From: Trichinella spiralis
Taxonomy: Eukaryota > Nematoda > Enoplea > Trichinellida > Trichinellidae
Reading direction: 5' to 3'
DNA: 64,000 bases
NCBI GenBank assembly: GCA_000181795.3
Contig: CM012955.1
Span: 610,921 to 674,920 of the forward strand
Shown one piece after another: positions 49,845-64,000 of the stretch. Under the pieces are notes generated by a model. The model ran no database searches, had not been told where the DNA came from, and was given only the letters and a program-made list of their open reading frames with translations. Positions within the stretch are counted from its first letter, which is position 1. The number at the start of each line of letters is the position of its first letter. Both the position numbers and the translations under genes were made by a program.

Positions 49845-52800
49845 GGTTCGAATAAATTTGCAAAACAAAATGTGAAACTATCAACAGTGGTGATTGGTTT
49901 ATCACTTTTGGTGTGTAAAATATTCAGCTTAATCAAACAAACCATCATTGCTGCTCATTTGCATAGATTATTAAATTCAATAATAAAATACTTTCTTTTC
50001 ATTTCGCAATGGATATGTCCATCAGCCACGATTAGTTTGCCTGGTTTGACATTAGTCAACCTTGTCGTACAAATAACCGCTAATTGTGGTGAGGGTTAAG
50101 GTGCTGATTGAATAATTTTGAAACGACACAAATGAAATTTTCGATCATGTTCAACTGACGAACATTTATGCTAGCTTTGATTACTGTATTTGCTAAATTT
50201 CTAAATTTGTAACTAATACTTGCATCCGCAATCAAATATGGGAATATGGGAATTCAAAATGGAAACTTTTTTTTCTTATGAAAAACGATTCATTTAAGTA
50301 ACATCTCTGAGATGCACATTTATCAGTTAAAATTAAATCATTGATCTGAGTAAGCAGAAAGTAGATGATTCATAAATATAAATTGTTATTAAGAGAATGG
50401 AAAAAGTTATCGTTCGTGCAACGGTATTGCATTAATAAAAATAGATAGATAGTTTTAAATCAAAAGAAATACCAGCTTCAAAAATGTCCTTTGCAAATAA
50501 TTTTATACGATTACAAAAATAAACATTTATTCTATGATAGGCATATTTGAACCAACTGGTATATTTCAAAGTGAACAAACAAACATCAGTAGGTAATAAT
50601 AAATCGAAATTCAATAATATATCATTAATTTATTTTGGAAAATTATTTCTCTGCAAGAGCTGAATTGAAATGTGCAAACAGGGATGTTGACCGTTCATGC
50701 TTAAAAGGTGACGATTCAAATGACATTTCTGAATGATTTCTTATTTCTCTCTAATATTATTGGCAATGATCGTTCTGCTTTAGTTGCTTCAATTTGAAAT
50801 TATTAATGTGAAAAGAACAAACGAATTGATCAATGCAAATAATAATAAATTCTGGAAAAACATTTTTCCAAAAAAACTATTTAAGTCGAAAATGGAAAAT
50901 CCTACAAATTTACAACTTACAAATTTCCAATTTCAGATAAAACATATCAACTACCAAAAGAACAGTTATTTATTTATTGTGCCGAATGACATTGTTCACA
51001 CTAAGGGGTTTCTGTAAGAAAATCACAGTTAACACCTTTAAATTATCCAACTCCATTTTATGCTAGCATTTAGAAAGCGATCGTAAAAATGTATCAAACG
51101 AATTCCTTTCTATTAAAACATTCCATTTGTCACAAGATAATTTCATTGAACATCATCGATTAATTAAGCAGAAAACATTCCATTATTCAAATTCAAAGCA
51201 ACTCGTTTTAATTAATAATAAGCAAGTATTTATAATAGCAGAATTCAAAGATGACTGTATCATTCAGTTCACAGTTAACAAATGTGCATTGGAATAGCGT
51301 TTTCAACAGTGGAATTGTAACTGAATTCTGTTATATTGCTTTCTAAAACCACTGCTACTAATGCAAATGTTGGGAAAAAAGTTGTTTAACTTTAAATATT
51401 TTTCCCTTTTTACCAACTTAAAGTACCTCACATAACCGTTGAAGAATAAAGCTCAAAAATTATCCGGCGATTCCCGTAATCGAATCTCTAAACCAAAGTA
51501 TTTACTTCGACCATACATACTATGATCGATACGCCTCTATTCTAGTACTGCTTGTTGTATTTAAGTGAATGGCTTTTGATAACAACGATCTGTCAGATAG
51601 ATCTCTATCGAAACATACGGCAAACTGTGAGACAAAATCAGTGACAATTGTTCATCTTTGCACATCGATCGCATCGCATCATTGCTATCATCACGCACCC
51701 CACGTTCTATCATCATACACCCCACGTTCTAGTGATCATCATCAGTGAAAAAAGAAAGGAAGTTTCGCTTTCTGTTGTTTTACTCCAAACCTGCTTCCTC
51801 AAAATACCAGCCGACAATGAATGAAACAGAAAGTGATTGAAGAAAACAAGGGAAACGATAAAAATAACATTTCAACTACTAATTAACCTACTAATGATTG
51901 TCATAATTTAACACCAAATTGCCATCTGCAGAACAATAATTAACAAAATGATAATCTTGAATAATCCAATATTACACATATTCAATGGCGGCTCAAGACT
52001 CGTGATTGATGCTATTTTAAATCAAAATACACAATGATCTTACTTATATTAATCGCACATTACTAGGCAGACAGGCTTCGAAAGGCTTCTTCTTCATTCT
52101 CTTCAAAAAGCGCTTGTATATTCTTGCTAACTAGTTCATCTGTTTCTTGACGTTCATACCGCTGCTGCTAGTGCTATAAATAATTGCAACGCTTTTCTCT
52201 TTGTTGTTTACCAATTTTTGATCCACAAAAACAGAAAAAAAAACTGTCCATAGCTCACGTTGGATTTGGCTGGTCAAAAAATTGCCCTGCAGATTATGTT
52301 CAACTGAATTGTTGTTTGAAATAAAACTATTTTCTCTCCTTTCTTGTCACATGTTTCAACTGAAAAGGGAATTTATGGTTTTCATAACTTTCAATATACA
52401 GACAGTTTAAACATTCAACTTATGCAAAAATGCTGCTCTCTGCTGCTGCTCTATCCGCTGAAGATGTATTTGCTGAAAAGGTTTTCCAAGAAAACAGAAC
52501 CAAGATGGAAAAAATGCCAGAAAATTTTTTTAAAAATCTTTAAAATTAAAAGTCAAAGTGCACAAAGTGGAAAGAAAAATAAAAGCAAGTGTAAAAGCTT
52601 ACCAGCTAAAAAAATTAATCGATCAACAACAATACGCTACAATAACAACGTGTATGAGTGAGTGAAAATCCTTCAACGAGCACGTACGTGTATTGTTATG
52701 ATTATTGCCAGTGATCTGTTGCATAAATTTGCTATCAAATATGTGCAACTTTTATTAATTAATGCAGACATTAACGGAAGAAAGTTTCTTCAAATTGAAC

Positions 52801-52930
52801 AATAAAATGATAAAATTCATGAAGAAGATGGATTTAAGAATTGAAAATTAATTTTTGCCTTGTTTTTTCAACTCTTCGTTGAAATTACTTACTCAAGTCA
52901 GTTTTGTAATGCAATGCGATAAAATTCGGA
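49845..52930. other. Gene-poor stretch, nothing assigned
   Basis: Open frames at 50784-51017 and 52344-52661 are AT- or Lys-driven and lack clear splice context. A short duplicated unit CACCCCACGTTCTA occurs at about 51695 and 51718. No gene is supported. Confidence 0.5.
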
Positions 52931-52931
52931 A

Positions 52932-53129
52932 GTGATCATTGGCAGGGGTGTTGAAATTTCAGACACAGACGGCTGCCTGCAGTGGATACAAATGAAAGAT
53001 GATTCGAATCAGGAAATGGAGGAAAATTGTTCATTCGAGTACACTTGTGCCGTGAGAGTGAAAGAAACGCAACTTCAAAGACGGCAAAGAGCTTTGAGAA
53101 CAAATCGAGATGCATTTGACACAATATAA
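52932..53129 (+). CDS. Candidate exon, unknown
   Basis: Open frame behind an AAATTTCAG acceptor (about 52964) reading DTDGCLQWIQMKDDSN... to a stop at 53127-53129. Balanced amino-acid use suggests it may be coding, but there is no homology I can name and no in-phase partner. The opposite strand is also open. Confidence 0.2.
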   Translation: MIIGRGVEISDTDGCLQWIQMKDDSNQEMEENCSFEYTCAVRVKETQLQRRQRALRTNRDAFDTI

Positions 53130-53197
53130 TTTGGTGCAATTCACGAATGAGCAGATCAGCGCTCGCAGCGGCAATCGATTGATGCAATTCAGCTTGT

Positions 53198-53335
53198 ATC
53201 TCTCTCTCTCCCTCTATCTCTCTCTCCTTCTCTATGTATGCCTGTGTGTGTGTGTCTGTCTGTCTCTGTCTCTCCTACCCCTTGTTCCACTCCCTCCTTC
53301 CCTTCAAGCCCACCCCTCCCCCTCTATCCTCCTCT
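53198..53335. repeat. Long polypyrimidine (CT-rich) tract
   Basis: About 140 bases dominated by C and T (CTCTCTC, TGTGTCTGTC, CCTCCC blocks). It precedes a CTGCAG acceptor-like site and an open frame on the same strand. Confidence 0.8.
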
Positions 53336-53455
53336 TTATAATTGGAGGTTCCAATAGTCAAGCAGTGTTGTTGTCAACAATGGGCTATTTTCAGCCCATC
53401 GCTTTACTTGTGCATACTTCGATGCAGTTTTTTTCCATTATTTTCAACTGCAGTG

Positions 53456-53749
53456 TTGAAAAAGTTCCAAACTTCATTACCATCAACTGACTGCAAAGAG
53501 AAGAAAAACGCTTCGACAACAATTTTCATACATTTGACTATGATGAATTTGACTGAAATATCGACAGCTCACACAGCTGACCTCCAAAGCTTGCACCAAA
53601 TTGAGGTCAGTGATGCTGAATTTACTAGCTTCAATCACAATGCAATGGACAGACTTAATTGCGCATTTTCGGCGCCATCAACAGCCATTGACGATCCCAT
53701 CCATCAACAAGCATGTCCACCAGCTGGAAACAAGCGCTGGTTTTTCTAA
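53456..53749 (+). CDS. Candidate terminal exon, unknown
   Basis: Open to the stop at 53747-53749 from a TTTCAACTGCAG acceptor at 53453. The last 70 codons (from MMNLTEIS to GNKRWFF) have coding-like composition with Cys, Asp, His and Pro. No known domain, no partner exon established. Confidence 0.25.
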   Translation: MKKFQTSLPSTDCKEKKNASTTIFIHLTMMNLTEISTAHTADLQSLHQIEVSDAEFTSFNHNAMDRLNCAFSAPSTAIDDPIHQQACPPAGNKRWFF

Positions 53750-54290
53750 TCGCCAGCTGGCTTAAAGCCGCATAAATTTTGTACATGCCAATTAACCGCA
53801 TCCGTATTCATTTAATTACTAAAATTATATTTGGGAAAATTAAAAGAATTAAACAACTAGAAAATAATAATAAATTTTTCTTGATTCGGATATTTTTTTC
53901 TCTAACTACTAACTCTGAACTACTTGATGAGCACATGTGAATAATTTTTCCAATAGAAACTGAAATCAACGGACAAAGCAGAGAAAACAATTGCAGTTGC
54001 TCATGTTCAGCAGTTCAACTCAACAATGTGCGGTGCTCGATTGATTATTTTGATTGTAAACAGAAATTTAATTTCGACTGATTGAAATCGACACCAATCG
54101 CCCAACAACGTACAGAATTGTATATTGAACAAAAGCAGACGACAAACTTGGAAACAGTATGTCCCAACTGTAAAATAGGCAACCACCTCATATCCGCATA
54201 GTCGAATGGGTGCTGTGCTTCGCGGGAGATTTTCTGATTGAAGAAGCCCCAATAATCACTGCAACACACACACACACATACACATAATCA

Positions 54291-54320
54291 ATGGATCGAT
54301 GGATGGATGGATGGATGGAT
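54291..54320. repeat. (GGAT)n microsatellite
   Basis: GGAT tetranucleotide run, preceded by a short (CA)n run at about 54262-54278. Confidence 0.9.
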
Positions 54321-54801
54321 TCTCGTTCAACTTTGCACAACAACGATGTGAATGAGATATAAAAACACAACCAACCAAATCGAAATGCATAATTTTTCAA
54401 ATCATTTTTTCTTCAATTTTCTCTTTTCATCATCATAAAACGTCGTTGATAATTTCCGCTCGTTCAAAAATAGAAAAAGCAAAAACTAACATAATTATAA
54501 TAATGCTCCAAGAGTTGCTCCCTCGCTCGGTCGCTCGCTTGCTTGGTGTTGTTGTTCAAGCAAAGAACAATTCGAAATAATTTCGATGAAAAAAAAATCA
54601 TTTCTGAAAAAAAGATGAAAAGCATTTTTTAATAAATAGAATAATAATAAACAAATAAATAAATTCAATGCACAATTTCACTAGTGTTGGTGGGCAAAAA
54701 ATCGAAAGAAGAAGCTTTTTCTACCCTTAAAATGAATGCATTAATCTCAGAAAAAAAATATGCCGCTTGCTTTCGTTGGCTGTTAGTAGGGAAAGAAGGA
54801 T

Positions 54802-63962
<9,161 letters not shown>

Positions 63963-64000
63963 CTGAAAACAATAAATTCCATAAACACAATAATAAAATT

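Noticed and set aside
51690-51735. Duplicated CACCCCACGTTCTA unit
   Set aside because: A single 23-base tandem step in non-coding DNA; too little to call an element.
52344-52661. Lys-rich plus-strand ORF
   Set aside because: Low-complexity basic composition expected from A-rich sequence; no splice or homology support.

Overview
This is a eukaryotic, strongly AT-rich window that is most likely from a nematode. The nematode signals are a secreted DB-module (cysteine-rich, nematode-restricted) protein, a bifunctional PHM-PAL amidating enzyme, an mpz-1-type multi-PDZ gene, compact GT-AG introns, and splice-acceptor sites lying only a few bases upstream of several start codons (as expected for SL trans-splicing). 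I cannot place it below phylum; a clade I (Dorylaimia) worm is possible but unproven. None of the genes could be read from single ORFs, so I assembled each one exon by exon, checking GT-AG sites and reading phase at every junction.

Layout. Plus strand, 0-23.6 kb: the 3' four exons of a FAXC (failed axon connections) homologue (1817-3370); a 13-exon secreted M14 carboxypeptidase that seems to have lost its catalytic glutamate (5580-8031); a 19-exon membrane-anchored peptidylglycine alpha-amidating monooxygenase, PAM (9878-15774); and an ABCA-type transporter (from 18720) that hits an in-frame TAG at 23492 and then a 10-N assembly gap at 23565-23574. Beyond the gap are two diverged direct copies of an approximately 650-bp non-coding repeat (23.6-25.6 kb). 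Minus strand, 44.6-26.5 kb: a 30-exon scaffold gene with nine PDZ domains (mpz-1/MUPP1-like), including a 21-nt microexon. 44.6-54.8 kb is a gene-poor stretch holding a few unassigned candidate exons. Minus strand, 64.0-54.8 kb: the C-terminal two-thirds of RICTOR (TORC2 subunit), running off the right edge. Its one large intron (58630-63500) carries a complete antisense gene for a DB-domain secreted protein (61803-62722).

Functional themes. PAM makes C-terminally amidated neuropeptides and lies next to a carboxypeptidase gene on the same strand. The carboxypeptidase has a signal peptide, a prosegment and intact zinc ligands, but Lys replaces the general-base Glu and the substrate-clamping Tyr loop is missing, so it is probably a binding pseudoenzyme. 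PAM keeps every copper and zinc ligand while having lost three disulfides, each as a complete cysteine pair. The ABCA, PDZ scaffold and RICTOR genes are ordinary metazoan housekeeping or signalling genes with notable local structure: a truncated reading frame, a microexon, an in-frame 72-nt intron, and a (CA)n tract just inside a splice donor. I saw no CRISPR array, prokaryotic operon or intact transposon. I recognised no RNA gene by eye, though weak tRNAs or snoRNAs could be missed.
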